Shown: positions 25,909-37,179, numbered from the stretch's first letter. The stretch is DNA of 64,000 bases from Arthrobacter sp. StoSoilB19 (GCF_019977275.1 NZ_AP024650.1:62001-126000); one strand, 5' to 3'. Numbers and translations: made by a program. The notes: generated by a model from the sequence alone, not told the origin.

Positions 25909-26688
25909 ATGACAGCGTGCACCGTCATCGGCCTCGGCGAAGCCGGAGCCACCTACGCCGCGGCCCTGACCGCCGCCGGCCACACGGTTACCGGCTTCGA
26001 TCCGGTGGCCCCCAGTACGCCGCAGGGAGTAACCCGGGCAGCAACAGCCGCCGAAGCATGCACCGGTGCAGACATCGTCCTGGTGATGACCGGCGCTGCC
26101 GCGGCCCGCAGCGTGGCACAGGAGTGCCTTCCGGTCCTTGCCAGCGGCAGCGTCTACGCCGACTTCACGTCGTCCTCACCGGCTACCATGCAGGAACTGG
26201 GGCAGCTTCCCGGCAAGGCCGCCTTTGCCGATGTCGCCATCCTGGGACCGGTCGCGGCGTTGGGCGAGAAGACACCCCTGATGGTGAGTGGCCCCGGCGC
26301 CCAGGCCGTGGCCGACCTGCTGCGGCCGCTGGGAGTTGATGTTGAAATCACCGACGGCGGCCCGGGGGCGGCGATGGCGCACAAACTGCTGCGCAGCGTC
26401 CTGATGAAGGGCCTGGCATCTGTGGTGGTGGAAGCTGTGACGGCCGGCCGGGCGGCCGGCCTCGAGGAGTGGATCCGCGCCCAGATCGCCGGTCAGCTGG
26501 CCGGCGACGGGCAGGCCGTGATCGACCGGTTCCTGACGGGCACCGCCAAGCACGCCGTGCGCCGCTCCAAGGAGATGCAGGACACCGCAAGCTACCTCTC
26601 GGACCTGGGTGTCCCCGCCGAGATGACCAACGCCTCCGCCGCCGCGCTGGCCCGTATGGCGCAGACCTCGGAGCCGGCCTTGCGCTGA
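25909..26688 (+). CDS. NAD(P)-dependent oxidoreductase with DUF1932-type C-terminal domain
   Basis: A 259-residue protein with an N-terminal Rossmann motif (VIGLGEAGATYAAAL) and a C-terminal helical domain in which AMAHKLLRSVLMKGLAS places a lysine as in beta-hydroxyacid dehydrogenases. The ending LGVPAEMTNASAAALARM resembles the DUF1932 family. It probably reduces or oxidises a hydroxy acid in the same pathway as the RraA-like protein. The two genes are 35 bases apart and point the same way. Confidence 0.83.
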   Translation: MTACTVIGLGEAGATYAAALTAAGHTVTGFDPVAPSTPQGVTRAATAAEACTGADIVLVMTGAAAARSVAQECLPVLASGSVYADFTSSSPATMQELGQLPGKAAFADVAILGPVAALGEKTPLMVSGPGAQAVADLLRPLGVDVEITDGGPGAAMAHKLLRSVLMKGLASVVVEAVTAGRAAGLEEWIRAQIAGQLAGDGQAVIDRFLTGTAKHAVRRSKEMQDTASYLSDLGVPAEMTNASAAALARMAQTSEPALR

Positions 26689-26766
26689 CCGCGCAGTCAG
26701 GCACAATCAGGAACGGGTAATACACGTGACCACAACAACCGGCATCTTGCCGTCAGGAGCAGCATC

Positions 26767-28104
26767 ATGATCGGCATTTGGGCACTCGGCGCCTACCTTG
26801 CCGTCATCCTGCTCTGGACCACGGCCTTCAAGCGGAGCGTGGGCGAAGCCATGATCCTTGGCTTCCTGGCCGTCCTTCCCTTCACCGGTGCCGCAGCAGC
26901 GGCAATCGGCTGGGACGCCCTGTACTCTGCCATCACCGACGAGATCGTGTACGCCACCATGGCGTTCGTCTTCATGGGCTACCTGCTGGACAAGGCCGGC
27001 GTGCTGGACCGGCTGATCGACCTGCTGAACTCCCTGATCGGCGGGGTCAAGGGCGGGCCGGCCTGGGTCTCCACGGTGGCCTCCGCAGGCCTCGGCGGCG
27101 TGGTCCACAACCAGGCGGCCATCGCCGCCACGGTGGGCTCGGTGACCATTCCCTGGATGGAGAAGTCCAGGCTGGACAAACCGTCAGCAGCCACGCTGGT
27201 GGCGGGGAACGCCGGCATGGGCATCACATTCCCGTTCAGCGCCTCGATGTTCGTCCTGGTCGGTTCCGCCACCGTGGGACCGCTGCTGGACATCAACGCA
27301 CTGGTCCTGCCCCTGCTGTTCGGCGGACTGTGGTGCTTCCTGCACCGGCTGGTGGTCACTTGGCTGCTGGTCCGCAAGAGCGGGATGACCCCGCTGGACG
27401 CCGCGCACCGCCTGTCCGTCCGCTCGGCGTTCGGCCGCGGCTGGGCCACCCTGCTGCTGTTCGTCGTGGTGGCCGTCCCGCTGGTCATCACCACCGGCGC
27501 CATCGCCAAGAGCCTGTCGGAGTGGACGGGCGGGGACGTTACCAAGTCGGTCAGCGTCATCGTCTGGATCCCGGTGGTCCTCATCATCACCGGTCTCCTG
27601 CTGGGCAGGAAAACGCTGCCCCGCGACGGGCGCGGCTGGTGGGCGCTGCTCCGGGAATCCGCTCCGCGGTTTGGAATCGTGGGCGTCACCGTGGTGTTCG
27701 CCTTCGCCGGCGCCAACGCCCTGGCTGCCACCGGCCTGCCCAAGCAGATGACCTCGCTCCTGAACGGGATGAACCTGCCGCTGTGGCTGCTGGCCATCCT
27801 GATCGGCCTGATCGTCATCGCGGTGGCGGCCCCGCTGTCCGCCACCGCCACCATGGCCGCCGTGGGGACGGTGGGAGTGGCAACCCTGGTGGCCGCCGGG
27901 GTTCCGGCCACCACCGCGGCCGTGGCCGTGCTGGTGTTCTCGTCCTGCGAAGCGGCGGTCCCGCCCGGCGGCGCCCCGCTGTACGTGGCCTGCGGCATCG
28001 CTGACGTGGACCCGCTCAAGACCTTTGCCCGCCTGCTGACCCATTACGCCCTGCCGCTGCTGGGCATCGGCGTCCTGATCATCCTCGGCATCCTGCCAAT
28101 CTAG
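26767..28104 (+). CDS. TRAP-type large permease (DctM-like)
   Basis: A 445-residue membrane protein with about 12 hydrophobic segments, resembling the large subunit of TRAP carboxylate transporters. Supporting parts are GYLLDKAGVLDRLIDLLNSL, GGVVHNQAAIAATVGSVTIP, GNAGMGITFPFSASM and CEAAVPPGGAPLYVACGIAD. No DctP binding protein is encoded here; the following 84-residue membrane protein may replace the usual small subunit. Having this beside TctBAC gives the locus two carboxylate transport routes. Confidence 0.8.
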   Translation: MIGIWALGAYLAVILLWTTAFKRSVGEAMILGFLAVLPFTGAAAAAIGWDALYSAITDEIVYATMAFVFMGYLLDKAGVLDRLIDLLNSLIGGVKGGPAWVSTVASAGLGGVVHNQAAIAATVGSVTIPWMEKSRLDKPSAATLVAGNAGMGITFPFSASMFVLVGSATVGPLLDINALVLPLLFGGLWCFLHRLVVTWLLVRKSGMTPLDAAHRLSVRSAFGRGWATLLLFVVVAVPLVITTGAIAKSLSEWTGGDVTKSVSVIVWIPVVLIITGLLLGRKTLPRDGRGWWALLRESAPRFGIVGVTVVFAFAGANALAATGLPKQMTSLLNGMNLPLWLLAILIGLIVIAVAAPLSATATMAAVGTVGVATLVAAGVPATTAAVAVLVFSSCEAAVPPGGAPLYVACGIADVDPLKTFARLLTHYALPLLGIGVLIILGILPI

Positions 28105-28114
28105 GAAACATTCC

Positions 28115-28369
28115 ATGAACACCATCCGAAGGGCCATCGAAGTCCTCTTCGTCCTGACGCTCGCCGCACTCCTGGGCGGGGGCATCCTGTTCGTCCTCGG
28201 CCAGGCCATTGGCCTGGTTGCGGGGCAGGCCCAGTGGCTCACCCTGCTCAATGACGCCATCAAGACACCCATCTGCATCGCTGCATCCGTCTGCGCCGTT
28301 GCCGGGTTCCTGCTCAGCTACAAGCGCCGCCAGCCCCAGGAGCAGCACCAGAAGGCCGGTGCACGGTGA
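28115..28369 (+). CDS. Small membrane protein, possible partner of the TRAP-like permease
   Basis: An 84-residue protein with two clear hydrophobic segments (ALLGGGILFVLGQAIGLVA and PICIAASVCAVAGFLL) and a charged C-terminus. It starts 11 bases after the permease gene with AGGAAAC before its ATG, and its stop overlaps the start of the next gene (GTGA). It is shorter than usual DctQ subunits (about 160-200 residues), so the partner role is inferred from position only. Confidence 0.7.
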   Translation: MNTIRRAIEVLFVLTLAALLGGGILFVLGQAIGLVAGQAQWLTLLNDAIKTPICIAASVCAVAGFLLSYKRRQPQEQHQKAGAR

Positions 28370-29350
28370 ATGCCGCTGAAGGAATATATCCGGATTTTGA
28401 AGGTCTGCTGCAAAGGGAGGGCCGCCTGGCCGGCACCTCCTGGGGCCTCTTTCCGCACCAGAGCCGCGGGACGCCGTCGTTCATTACACCCCAAGGTGTG
28501 CTGGATGCCCGGCAGTGCATCCGCACCGGAACGGTGTTCGGCCTGGACTACCCGGCTGACGCCTTCGATCCCGGGATGTCCCTCAAGCGCGGCGCCCCGC
28601 GGCACACCATCTACTCCTCGCACCCGGCGCACCGGGACGACTACCTGGACGGGTACTACCTTCAGGGGTCAACCCAGATTGACGGGCTCAGGCACCGCCG
28701 GGCCGATGATGTCGGTTTCTACAACGGCACCCCGGATGACCGGATCACCGAGGGCACCCCGGACCTCGGCATCCAGGAAATGGGCGGAAAACCCGATTAC
28801 CGGCAGGGGCGTGCTGGTGGACCTCGAGGGTCACCGGGACGAAGCAGGGGAGCCCATCGACCACGCGGGCGGGGAACCACTCACCCTGGACCTGGTGGAG
28901 TCCGCCTTGAAGGCCCGGTCCCTCTGCACCCAGCCCGGGGATATCCTCATGCTCCATACAGGCTGGTGCGAATGGTTTCTGGGTCTGTCCGCGGAGGACA
29001 AGCAGCGCATCCGCCAAAGCCGGAAGGCCTCAGGCATGGCGCAGTCCCGGGAGTTTGCCGCCTGGGCGTGGGATAACCGCTTTGCCGTCCTCGCCGCCGA
29101 CAACTTCGCCCTCGAGTGCCTGCCCGCGGTCCCGGACAGCCCCTACCGGCATTCGGCCGCCAACGACAACGGCATGATGCACCAGCAGCTCCTGGCCAAA
29201 CTCGGCCTGCCACTCGGGGAACTATGGAAGCTGGGACCGCTCGCCCGGCATATGCGCAGCACCGGCAGATGGGACGCCTTCATCACCATTAAGCCGCTGA
29301 ACATCACCGGGGGCACGGGCTCCCCGGCCAACGCCACCGCCATCACGTGA
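28366..29350 (+). pseudogene. Cyclase-family hydrolase, frameshifted
   Basis: A cyclase/kynurenine-formamidase-like metal hydrolase of about 327 residues split by a frameshift. From GTG 28366 it reads normally through LDYPADAFDP, TQIDGLRHRRADDVGFYNG and PDLGIQE. It then loses frame at an AAA run (28778-28780), where one extra A would restore the match. The other frame continues AENPITGRGVLVDLEGH, GDILMLHTGWCEWFLGL and ends NATAIT at 29350. Both halves are intact, so this is either a recent mutation or a sequence error. The family hydrolyses amide or lactone bonds. Confidence 0.82.
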
Positions 29351-29380
29351 CGTGAGGAAGGGGCGCCGTCGGACGCCCTC

Positions 29381-29953
29381 CTAGGGAAGCCGCGACGGCC
29401 GCAGCAGGCTCGCCCGGCCCGCCTGGGCCGGGTCCAGCGGCACCGGGCTGACCAGCACGGCCGGACCCCGGTGCAGCAATCCGCTGGACAGGGCACGGCA
29501 GCGGATGCCGCCGCGGCCCCGCATGGCCGGGTGCGCCCCCGGTGCCAGCATCCCGTTCATCCACGCGCACGGTTGGGCGTGCCGGCCGCCATGGAACGAA
29601 ACAGCCGAGCCGCCGGACTCCAGCGCAAAGTCCTGCCCCAGCAGGGGAGCCAGCTGCGCTCCGCGGAGCACCACGTTCCGCCGGGTCAACAGGGGATTGA
29701 ACGGCCCGGCGCCAAGCTCCGCGGCGATGGCCTCAAGGGATTCGACGGCGAACAGGGTCACCGCCGCGTCCATGTGGGCGGCCTTCCCGAAGAACCTGTC
29801 GCCCACGATGCCCTTGCCGGCCACCACCTCTGCCGTCTGCGCATCAGTGGTGGGAACGTCCGCCGCGCCGTCCCGGGCGCGTCCGAAATAGGCGTGCGCG
29901 GGCGACACCAGCAGGTGCAGGATCTCGACGTCATAGCGGTAGGTTTCGGGCAT
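29381..29953 (-). CDS. MOSC-domain protein
   Basis: A 190-residue MOSC-like protein. It opens with a ferredoxin-like strand (VEILHLLVSPAHAYFGR), then GKGIVGDRFFGKAAH, LFAVESLEAIAAELG and LTRRNVVLRGAQLAPLLGQD. It ends with a segment containing RGRGGIRCRAL, in which a cysteine is visible. MOSC domains bind molybdenum cofactor or carry sulfur in related chemistry. It is convergent with the cyclase gene and has no molybdenum gene nearby. Confidence 0.82.
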   Translation of the reverse strand: MPETYRYDVEILHLLVSPAHAYFGRARDGAADVPTTDAQTAEVVAGKGIVGDRFFGKAAHMDAAVTLFAVESLEAIAAELGAGPFNPLLTRRNVVLRGAQLAPLLGQDFALESGGSAVSFHGGRHAQPCAWMNGMLAPGAHPAMRGRGGIRCRALSSGLLHRGPAVLVSPVPLDPAQAGRASLLRPSRLP

Positions 29954-29974
29954 AGGCCCAGCGTAGGCCAGCGT

Positions 29975-32374
<2,400 letters not shown>

Positions 32375-32404
32375 AATGTCCCCCTTCTCCTGGAGCGGCG
32401 CGGA

Positions 32405-32428
32405 GGGAGGCTGCGCTGGCAGCCTCCC
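32405..32428 (-). promoter_or_regulatory. Perfect hairpin in the UvrA-like gene leader
   Basis: GGGAGGCTGC (32405-32414) and GCAGCCTCCC (32419-32428) form a perfect 10-bp stem with a 4-base loop, 31 bases upstream of the UvrA-like start. Upstream of it (about 32439-32463) two copies of a TATAAC-containing box, TATATAAC and CATATAAC on the minus strand, look like a promoter or operator region. It could end the AraC-VOC transcript or act as an attenuator of the UvrA-like gene. Confidence 0.55.
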
Positions 32429-32466
32429 GTCGGCGTCGTCCGTTATATACGTGACTGGTTATATGC

Positions 32467-32886
32467 CTAGGCCTGCTGGTTGATCCGGACCGTGTTTCCG
32501 GCGGGGTCGCGGAATGCGCAGTCGCGGATGCCGTACGGCTGGTCGATGGGCTCCTGGACGACGTCCGCCCCGGTCGCCTCCACTTTGGCGAACGCGGCAT
32601 CCACGTCCGGGGAGGACAGGACGATGGTGGCGTAGGTGCCTTTGGCCATCATCTCCGTGATGGTGCGGCGCTCGTCGTCGGTGATGCCGGGGTCCACGGC
32701 CGGCGGGTGCAGGACGATGGAGACGTCCTTTTGGCCTGCGGGGCCAACGGTGATCCAGCGCATGGTGCCCTTGCCCACGTCGTTGCGGATTTCGAAGCCC
32801 AGGGCGTCGCGGTAGAACGCCAGCGAGGCGTCCGGATCGGTAGCGGGAAGGAAGGTTGAGGAAATGTTGATGTCCATGGCAGTCAT
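32467..32886 (-). CDS. VOC-family (glyoxalase-like) protein
   Basis: A protein of about 139 residues with the paired beta-alpha-beta-beta-beta fold of the vicinal oxygen chelate family. The first half has FLPATDPDASLAFYRDALGF, and the second half ends QPYGIRDCAFRDPAGNTVRI. I chose ATG 32886 because it overlaps the AraC gene's stop (ATGA); a second ATG is at 32877. Function is probably resistance or metabolite modification controlled by the coupled AraC regulator. No substrate can be inferred. Confidence 0.88.
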   Translation of the reverse strand: MTAMDINISSTFLPATDPDASLAFYRDALGFEIRNDVGKGTMRWITVGPAGQKDVSIVLHPPAVDPGITDDERRTITEMMAKGTYATIVLSSPDVDAAFAKVEATGADVVQEPIDQPYGIRDCAFRDPAGNTVRINQQA

Positions 32887-33332
32887 GCTAGTAACGGCTC
32901 GGGGGCGGACGCTTCTCGATTCCTGACCGGTCTGGTGACCTGCTTCGCCACGCAGGCGGGGATGCCCGCCGTCGCGCTTTGCGCCTCCTGTTTGTAGATG
33001 CTGGGCGGCATCCCCACCAGTTCGCTGAAGCGGGTGCTGAAGGTTCCCAGCGAGGAACAGCCGACGGCGAAACACACGTCGGTGACGCTGAGGTCACCCA
33101 TCCGGAGCAACGCCATGGCCCGTTCGATGCGGCGGGTCATGAGGTAGCTGTAGGGGGATTCGCCGTAGGCGAGTTTGAACCGCCGGCTGAAATGGCCCGC
33201 GGACATATGGACGTCCCTGGCGAGGGATTCGACGTCGAGCGGCTGGGCGTACTCCCGGTCCATGCGGTCCTTGACGCGCCTCAACTGGGTGAGCTCGCGG
33301 AGGTAGGGATCGGAAGCGGGACTGGTGGTCAC
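32883..33332 (-). CDS. AraC-family regulator, DNA-binding domain only
   Basis: A protein of about 149 residues that is almost entirely an AraC double HTH. Helix elements are LDVESLARDVHMSAGHFSRR and SVTDVCFAVGCSSLGTFSTR, with the AraC link YGESPYSYLMTRRIERA. No effector domain is present. The frame is open to 33713, but the sequence before GTG 33332 does not look like protein. It is translationally coupled to the VOC gene downstream, a common regulator/VOC pairing. Confidence 0.85.
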   Translation of the reverse strand: MTTSPASDPYLRELTQLRRVKDRMDREYAQPLDVESLARDVHMSAGHFSRRFKLAYGESPYSYLMTRRIERAMALLRMGDLSVTDVCFAVGCSSLGTFSTRFSELVGMPPSIYKQEAQSATAGIPACVAKQVTRPVRNREASAPEPLLA

Positions 33333-33557
33333 AGCTCTGATCGTGCTACGCGGGAGGGGTCTTGTCCACCCTTCGGGCGGTGGGGGATTCGGCGTCAAAG
33401 TGACCCTCGGCAGCGGGGTATGATTGTGCCGCTGCCAGCGCATGAGGTCCTCGCCCGAACAGGGCTCGAGGCAACGCAGAGCTGGCGAAACCAAACCCTG
33501 AATCACCATCTTCAGCCCTGCCCGGATACTGCGCAGGCACCACTTTGGAAGGACACC

Positions 33558-33962
33558 ATGGAACTGCTGTGGGAAATTGCCGGCTGGGCAGGCGCTGTTG
33601 CGATTCTCAGTGCTTACCTTGCGGTTTCCATGGGCTGGCTGAAGGCAGGCAAGGGTTTCCAGACGGCCAACCTCTTCGGATCCGTTGCCTTCATCATCAA
33701 CGGGACGCTGCACGGGGCATGGCCGTCCGTGGTTACCAATGTGGCGTGGTTCCTGATCTCTGCCGTTGCGCTTGTCCGCATGCGTTCCGAAAACCCAGCT
33801 GCTGCCGTCGAGCCGGCGCAGGTTCAGTATCCCGGTGTCCCCGACACCACCGGCCAGATGGCGGTTGTTGAGGCCTTGACCGGTTCCATGCCCGTTGTGG
33901 CTTCCAGGCCTGTTGGGGGTTCCGCCCCGGTTGGAGCGGACGGGCCGCGCCTGGCGTTGTAG
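33558..33962 (+). CDS. CBU_0592-like small membrane protein
   Basis: A 134-residue protein with three hydrophobic segments in its first 75 residues (EIAGWAGAVAILSAYLAVS, FQTANLFGSVAFIINGTLHG, TNVAWFLISAVALVRM), followed by a hydrophilic proline- and valine-rich tail. The pattern Y-A and N-L-x-G-x-x-x-x-I-N is that of the CBU_0592 family, which has no known function. GGAAGGA lies just before ATG 33558. The gene stands alone between the AraC gene and the PAS-ANTAR gene. Confidence 0.75.
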   Translation: MELLWEIAGWAGAVAILSAYLAVSMGWLKAGKGFQTANLFGSVAFIINGTLHGAWPSVVTNVAWFLISAVALVRMRSENPAAAVEPAQVQYPGVPDTTGQMAVVEALTGSMPVVASRPVGGSAPVGADGPRLAL

Positions 33963-33995
33963 GGTTCGACGGCGGCCCGCGCGTGGGGGCGGCGG

Positions 33996-34631
33996 TTACA
34001 GCAAAGGGTGTGGCTGGTTTGTCAGATTTCCGGCCCGCCCGGTTGCCCGTTCCACGATTTCCTGGGCGATCGCGTGTACCTTGCGGTTCGTATCCTGGCT
34101 CAGCTGGCTCAGGAGGTCGTAGGCCTCGTCGGCGGTGACACCGGTGCGCCCCATGAGGATGCCTTTGGCCTGCTCAATGACTGCCCGGCTGCGGGCTGAG
34201 GCGGCGACCGCCTCGGTAGCCAGTTGGTGCCGGTCGGTATGAATGGATGTGGTGAGGTCCACCACCACGCCCCAGACGCCAACAGGGGTGTCCCCGTCCA
34301 GGATGTAGTCCGCCGAGTAGAGCAGTTTGTGTTGACGGTCCTTGCGGTCCCGGATGGAAACGTAGATCGATGATGGGCCGCCAGCGGCTGAGACGTGGTC
34401 CCAATACGCCTGGACCCTGGGCCGGTCTGCCGGCTCGATGTGGGCCATGGCCATGTCCATGGAGGGGACAACCTCGCCGCGCTCATACCCGTAGATCCGG
34501 TACAACCCGTCCGACCAGCGGAAGATGCCGTCCGCGAAGTAGTACTCGACCAGTCCGGTGGGACAGTCGAGAAAGACATCATTCGGGATATCGACGGATC
34601 CAAGTCCTGGAAAACTGCTGCTGGAAGTCAC
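33996..34631 (-). CDS. PAS-ANTAR RNA-binding regulator
   Basis: A 211-residue protein with a PAS domain (about residues 20-130; YYFADGIFRWSDGLYRIYGY, YSADYILDGDTPVGVWGVVV) and a C-terminal ANTAR domain (about residues 145-205). The ANTAR signature is VIEQAKGILMGRTGVTADEA followed by YDLLSQLSQDTNRKVHAIAQ. ANTAR domains bind two-stem-loop RNA motifs and prevent termination. PAS-ANTAR proteins are common in actinobacteria. The start is GTG 34631, with no strong ribosome site. Confidence 0.9.
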   Translation of the reverse strand: MTSSSSFPGLGSVDIPNDVFLDCPTGLVEYYFADGIFRWSDGLYRIYGYERGEVVPSMDMAMAHIEPADRPRVQAYWDHVSAAGGPSSIYVSIRDRKDRQHKLLYSADYILDGDTPVGVWGVVVDLTTSIHTDRHQLATEAVAASARSRAVIEQAKGILMGRTGVTADEAYDLLSQLSQDTNRKVHAIAQEIVERATGRAGNLTNQPHPLL

Positions 34632-34710
34632 TGAAGGGCCATTCGACGTGCTGTGTCCCGGCTACCCCCGGCCTGGACGTGAAAGCAACAGAATATAGCA
34701 GCGGCCCCCA

Positions 34711-34750
34711 CCCCGCGGATCCCGCACGCATGAGTGCGGGATCCGGGGGG
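34711..34750. terminator. Long hairpin between MHS transporter and PAS-ANTAR genes
   Basis: GATCCCGCAC (34718-34727) pairs perfectly with GTGCGGGATC (34734-34743). The stem extends outward through two more pairs, one mismatch and four further C-G pairs to 34711 and 34750. It is placed to end the leftward MHS transporter transcript before the PAS-ANTAR gene. Confidence 0.7.
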
Positions 34751-34773
34751 CGTGGGCGGGACGGCGCCGGTTG

Positions 34774-36123
34774 TTACCTGGCGTCCTCTACGAGCACCAG
34801 GTCGCGGCCATTCGTTTCCGGGGTGAAGAACGTGGTGGCGAACGAGATTGCCGCCAGGACCAGCGAGTAGACCGCCGGGACCAGCCAGGAGTGGTTGGTC
34901 ACTGCCAGCAGTGCCACGCCGATCATCGGGGCGAAGCCGCCGGCAAGTACGGCGGACAGTTCGCGGCTGAGGGCCACGCCGGTGAAGCGGTGCTGGGAGC
35001 CGAAGAGCTCCGGCAGCAGGGCGCACTGCGGGCCCAGCATGGCCTGCACGCCGAGGGCGATGCCCATCACCATGACCACCCACACCAGGGTGACATTGCC
35101 CAGTGTGACCAGGTAAAAGGCCGGCAAGGCGATAACGGCCTGGAAGAGTGCGCCGTAGCGGTAGACGGGAACCCGGCCGAAACGGTCGGACAGGGCGCCG
35201 AAGGCAACAACCATTACCGCGGCGAAGCCCGCGGCAATCAACAGGCCTGTGGGGCCGATGAACTTGTCGCCGGCGAAGACACCTGCAGGCATGCTGATGA
35301 AGGACACCAGGAGCGCGGAATAGATGGACGAGTTGCCGTTTTCCCCCATCCGGAGGCCGATACCTATCAGCACGTTTTTCTTGGAATGCTTCCAGATCTG
35401 GCCCACAGGGTTTTTGGCCACGGCCTTGTGCTTCTCGAGTTCCTGGAAGACCGGCGTCTCTTTGAGCCGACGCCTGATGAAGACGGCAATCGCAATCAGG
35501 ATGACGCTTGCCAGGAACGGTACGCGCCACAGCCAGGCCTGCAGGACTGCCTTGTCCGCCAGCGCCATCAGGGCAAATGTCCCGGCGCCCAGGAGGGTGC
35601 CCAGCTGGATGCCGACGAACGGCAGGGAAGCGAAGAAACCACGACGGCGGCGCGGAGCCACCTCCGAAATAAGGGTCGTGGCGCCTGCCTGCTCGGCGCC
35701 GGCGCCAAGGCCCTGCAGGATACGCAGGGCCACCAGGAGTACCGCACCGAGCATTCCGGCCTGTTCAAAGGTGGGCAGGAGGCCGATGGCGCAGCTGGAC
35801 AGGCCCATCAGGCCGATGGTCAGGATTAGCACCATCTTCCGGCCAAAGCGGTCACCAATGTAGCCGAACACCACGCCGCCGAAGGGCCGGGCGGCGAAGC
35901 CGACGCCGTAGGTGGCGAAGGAGGCGATGACTGCTCCGCTCTCACCCAGCGGTGCGAAGAAGAGCGGGCCGAAGATCAGGGCCGAGGCAAGGCCGTAGAT
36001 GTAGAAGTCGTAGTACTCCAGGGCGGAGCCCACGGAGCTGGCAAGAGTTGCCCTTCGCAGCTGGTCCGGATCGACGACGGCGCCGTCCGCGGTGGCCTGC
36101 GGTGATTTAGTACGAGTTGTCAC
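34774..36123 (-). CDS. MFS transporter, MHS family
   Basis: A protein of about 449 residues of the metabolite:H+ symporter group. It opens SSVGSALEYYDFYIYGLAS and has the loop GDRFGRKMVLILTIGLMG and the segment RILQGLGAGAEQAGATTL. The frame is open to 36228, but GTG 36123 follows GAGGGAG and starts the conserved region. An IclR gene lies immediately upstream on the same strand, and FAH and hydroxyacid dehydrogenase genes follow beyond that, so this transporter may import the acid they degrade. Confidence 0.88.
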   Translation of the reverse strand: MTTRTKSPQATADGAVVDPDQLRRATLASSVGSALEYYDFYIYGLASALIFGPLFFAPLGESGAVIASFATYGVGFAARPFGGVVFGYIGDRFGRKMVLILTIGLMGLSSCAIGLLPTFEQAGMLGAVLLVALRILQGLGAGAEQAGATTLISEVAPRRRRGFFASLPFVGIQLGTLLGAGTFALMALADKAVLQAWLWRVPFLASVILIAIAVFIRRRLKETPVFQELEKHKAVAKNPVGQIWKHSKKNVLIGIGLRMGENGNSSIYSALLVSFISMPAGVFAGDKFIGPTGLLIAAGFAAVMVVAFGALSDRFGRVPVYRYGALFQAVIALPAFYLVTLGNVTLVWVVMVMGIALGVQAMLGPQCALLPELFGSQHRFTGVALSRELSAVLAGGFAPMIGVALLAVTNHSWLVPAVYSLVLAAISFATTFFTPETNGRDLVLVEDAR

Positions 36124-36282
36124 GAGAACTCCCTCTAACGCACTCCAGGCCCCCGTTGGCCTGGTGGGATAGCGACAACGCCCATTGCGTCGATCACTAT
36201 GCTGAACACGATACAGCAAGTTGAACAACTGGCAATAATCTCTGGTTGTTATATGTCGCAGAAGGCCGCCGCCGCTTGGCGT

Positions 36283-37080
36283 TCAGCCCATCGGGTTGCC
36301 CAGCGAGTGGGCCAGTTCCTGCAGTTCCTTGACTATCTGGGAGCCCTGTTCCGGCGTGTAGGTGGCTTTGAGGGCCGTGACGGACAGGCCCAGGCTGGGA
36401 CCGTGCGCGCCCCGCGTGGGAACGGCAACGGCCAGGCAGACCACGCCGGTGGTGGATTCTTCGTCCTCGAAGGCAAAGCCCTGCTCGCGGATTTCCCGCA
36501 GCTGCGCCTTCAGCTCCGCCCCTGTCCGTAAGGACTTTGGCGTGAGGACGGGCAGTTCTGCGTCATCGGGGAACATCTCCTCGATGTCGTGCACATTCAG
36601 CCGGGCGATCAGCGCCTTCCCAACTGCGCAGAGGGATACGGGCATCTTGTCGCCGATATTGGAGGTGAGCCGGACGGCCGGGTGGCCCTCGTACCGGGCA
36701 AGGTAAATGACGTTTGTTCCGTCCAGCATGGCGATCCGGACCGTCTCGCGGGAAAGGACGGAGGCCTGTTCGCAGTAACGGTAAAACTCCTGGACTTCGT
36801 CCATGCGGCCCAGGTAGGCGGCACCCAGTTCCACCAGCTTGCGGCCAAGGGTGAACTCCGAGCCCTGCCTGCTGATCAGGCGCGCCTCCTCCAGGGCCAG
36901 CAGGAGATTGGAGGTGGATGACTTGGGAATTCCCACTTCGCGCGAGAGATCGCTGAGCGTCAGCCGCCCGGTTGCCGAGGCGGCCAGGGCATCCAGGACG
37001 GCCGCGGCGCGGGTGACTGCGGGCGCCGGAGAGGCGGTTCCCGATTTTTCGGATGACGCAGGAATGGGGGAATCGGCCAT
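36283..37080 (-). CDS. IclR-family transcriptional regulator
   Basis: A 265-residue IclR regulator. The HTH is AVTRAAAVLDALAASATGRL then LSDLSREVGIPKSSTSNLLL; the effector domain includes LDGTNVIYLARYEGHPAVRL and SLCAVGKALIARL. Upstream (37132-37150) is an ACGTTA-N7-TAACGT palindrome, and a related sequence occurs before the hydroxyacid dehydrogenase gene at 38987. This suggests it controls itself and the FAH/dehydrogenase operon. Confidence 0.9.
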   Translation of the reverse strand: MADSPIPASSEKSGTASPAPAVTRAAAVLDALAASATGRLTLSDLSREVGIPKSSTSNLLLALEEARLISRQGSEFTLGRKLVELGAAYLGRMDEVQEFYRYCEQASVLSRETVRIAMLDGTNVIYLARYEGHPAVRLTSNIGDKMPVSLCAVGKALIARLNVHDIEEMFPDDAELPVLTPKSLRTGAELKAQLREIREQGFAFEDEESTTGVVCLAVAVPTRGAHGPSLGLSVTALKATYTPEQGSQIVKELQELAHSLGNPMG

Positions 37081-37131
37081 GATTCTCCTTGGGTTTGCCG
37101 GGGCGGGCTTCGCTGTTGTTCAGTCCTCTGA

Positions 37132-37150
37132 ACGTTATCCATCTTAACGT
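37132..37150. promoter_or_regulatory. IclR operator palindrome
   Basis: ACGTTA (37132-37137) and TAACGT (37145-37150) are perfect inverted arms around a 7-base centre. The left half plus centre, GAACGTTATCCAT, recurs in opposite orientation at 39000-39012 upstream of the D-2-hydroxyacid dehydrogenase gene. The repetition before two neighbouring transcription units supports a shared regulator site. Confidence 0.6.
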
Positions 37151-37179
37151 CCTGCGACGCCCGCTGACGCCGGCCCGGC

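Noticed and set aside
28115..28369. Full DctQ subunit
   Set aside because: At 84 residues with two membrane segments it is too short for a normal DctQ; kept as an unassigned small membrane partner.
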